Assembly: GCA_025057155.1 (NCBI GenBank)
Contig: JANWYD010000002.1
Span: 124,001-188,000 of the forward strand
From: Chloroflexaceae bacterium
GTDB taxonomy: Bacteria > Chloroflexota > Chloroflexia > Chloroflexales > Chloroflexaceae
DNA: 64,000 nucleotides
Direction: 5' to 3'
The notes beneath the pieces were generated by a model. The model saw only the letters and a list, made by a program, of their open reading frames with translations. It was not told where the DNA came from and did not search any database. The position numbers were made by a program, and so were the translations under genes. Positions 63,377 through 64,000 of the stretch are shown in pieces (positions within the stretch are counted from its first letter, which is position 1; each line of letters opens with the position of its first letter).

Positions 63377-64000
63377 GTGCGCATTGCAATGATCAGCGTG
63401 CACAGCAGCCCGCTGGCGCGCCTGGGGAGCAAGGAAGCCGGTGGCATGAACGTCTATGTGCGCGAACTGGCCCGCGAGCTGGGCAGTCGCGGCATTCCAG
63501 TAGATATTTTCACCCGCAGTCAGGAAGCGGCTTGCCCAACGGTGGAGGCGCTAAGTTGCGGGGTGCGGGTGATCAACCTGCACACCGGTCCAGCGGCGCC
63601 GTATGACAAAAATTGGGTGCTCACCTATCTGCCTGAGTTCGTCAGCCGGATGCGCTGCTTCGCCGAGGGCGAGGATCTGACCTATGATCTGATCCACAGC
63701 CACTACTGGCTTTCAGGTGAGGCGGCGCTGCGGTTGCGCTGTAGCTGGGGTGTGCCAGTCGTGCACATGTTTCACACCCTCGGAGCCATGAAAAACCAGG
63801 TGGCCCGAAGCAGCGACGAGAGCGAAAGCGGGCAGCGCATCGCCATCGAGCGGCGCCTGCTGCACGAGGTTGATGCGGTGGTCGCCGCGACGCCCCTCGA
63901 CCGGGCGCAGATGGTCTGGCACTACGGCGCCGACCCGCGGCGCATCCACGTCGTCCCCTGCGGCGTGGATCTGCGGCGTTTTCGGCCCCGGCCACAGGCC
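63377..64000 (+). CDS. Glycosyltransferase family 4, partial at window edge
   Basis: 208 codons are visible with no stop before the edge. GTG start with AAGGAGA 6 bases upstream. The N-terminal GT-B domain reads RIAMISVHSSPLARLGSKEA, then GGMNVYVRELARELG, YDLIHSHYWLSGEAALRL, VVHMFHTLGAMKNQ, ERRLLHEVDAVVAATPLD and VVPCGVDLRRF. This is the MshA/sucrose-phosphate-synthase-like group of GT4. Product unknown without the C-terminal half. Confidence 0.88.
   Translation, partial: MRIAMISVHSSPLARLGSKEAGGMNVYVRELARELGSRGIPVDIFTRSQEAACPTVEALSCGVRVINLHTGPAAPYDKNWVLTYLPEFVSRMRCFAEGEDLTYDLIHSHYWLSGEAALRLRCSWGVPVVHMFHTLGAMKNQVARSSDESESGQRIAIERRLLHEVDAVVAATPLDRAQMVWHYGADPRRIHVVPCGVDLRRFRPRPQA

Overview
The window looks like a chromosomal segment of a GC-rich bacterium of the phylum Chloroflexota, most likely class Chloroflexia (a Chloroflexus/Roseiflexus relative). 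This is an inference from gene content and style: Ala/Arg-rich proteins, a DUF853 HerA-like ATPase, a magnesium-chelatase-I-type ATPase, secreted proteins built from a tandem FxxYWxxNG / QWFERxRxExHPE module, and many short palindromic repeats between genes. No rRNA, tRNA, CRISPR array or intact insertion sequence was recognised.

Left third (about 1-25,700): two small membrane proteins, then a compact restriction-modification pair. A PD-(D/E)XK-type nuclease lies tail to tail with a methyltransferase that carries its own N-terminal helix-turn-helix, and the methyltransferase promoter is overlapped by two abutting palindromes. Next come genome-maintenance and envelope genes: HerA/DUF853 ATPase, FtsK translocase, a DUF2089 / SHOCT-like / DUF4097-like cluster behind a near-consensus promoter and a 300-nt leader with an 8-bp minisatellite, an MFS transporter, a CvpA-like protein, MutS2, a LysM membrane protein, an alpha/beta hydrolase, a DegT aminotransferase, a bacterial DA1-like zinc peptidase, a UvrD-type helicase without a nuclease domain, an ECHDC3-like crotonase and a tRNA-queuosine mannosyltransferase-like protein.

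Middle (26,100-36,800): a large secreted subtilase, peroxiredoxin Bcp, an RlmI-like rRNA methyltransferase, an ArgJ that lacks the usual C-terminal tail, a Lon-N-domain protein, DUF503, a BchI-like AAA+ ATPase and a beta-helix protein.

Right part (36,977-64,000): a polysaccharide locus of the Wzx/Wzy type. It holds GDP-L-fucose synthase, a CDP-sugar-epimerase-like enzyme, a flippase, a polymerase-like protein, an initiating polyprenyl-phosphate sugar transferase, a CpsF-type transferase, several GT2/GT4/GT8-like glycosyltransferases, four SAM methyltransferases, a Wzz-like chain-length protein and a GT39-like membrane protein. Three paralogous secreted TIM-barrel glycosidase-like proteins (36,977, 40,424 and 61,502) bracket it. 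The stretch 42,290-48,370 is visibly more AT-rich than the rest and was probably acquired separately. A GT4 gene runs off the right edge.

Intergenic DNA is full of dispersed elements: a 120-bp MITE-like element in two inverted copies, at least four families of short perfect palindromes, an AATCCAAAATC motif and a 100-bp duplicated block. Good sigma70-type promoters (17-bp spacers) precede several units. A promoter-hairpin-terminator arrangement at about 63,000-63,140 may encode a small RNA.
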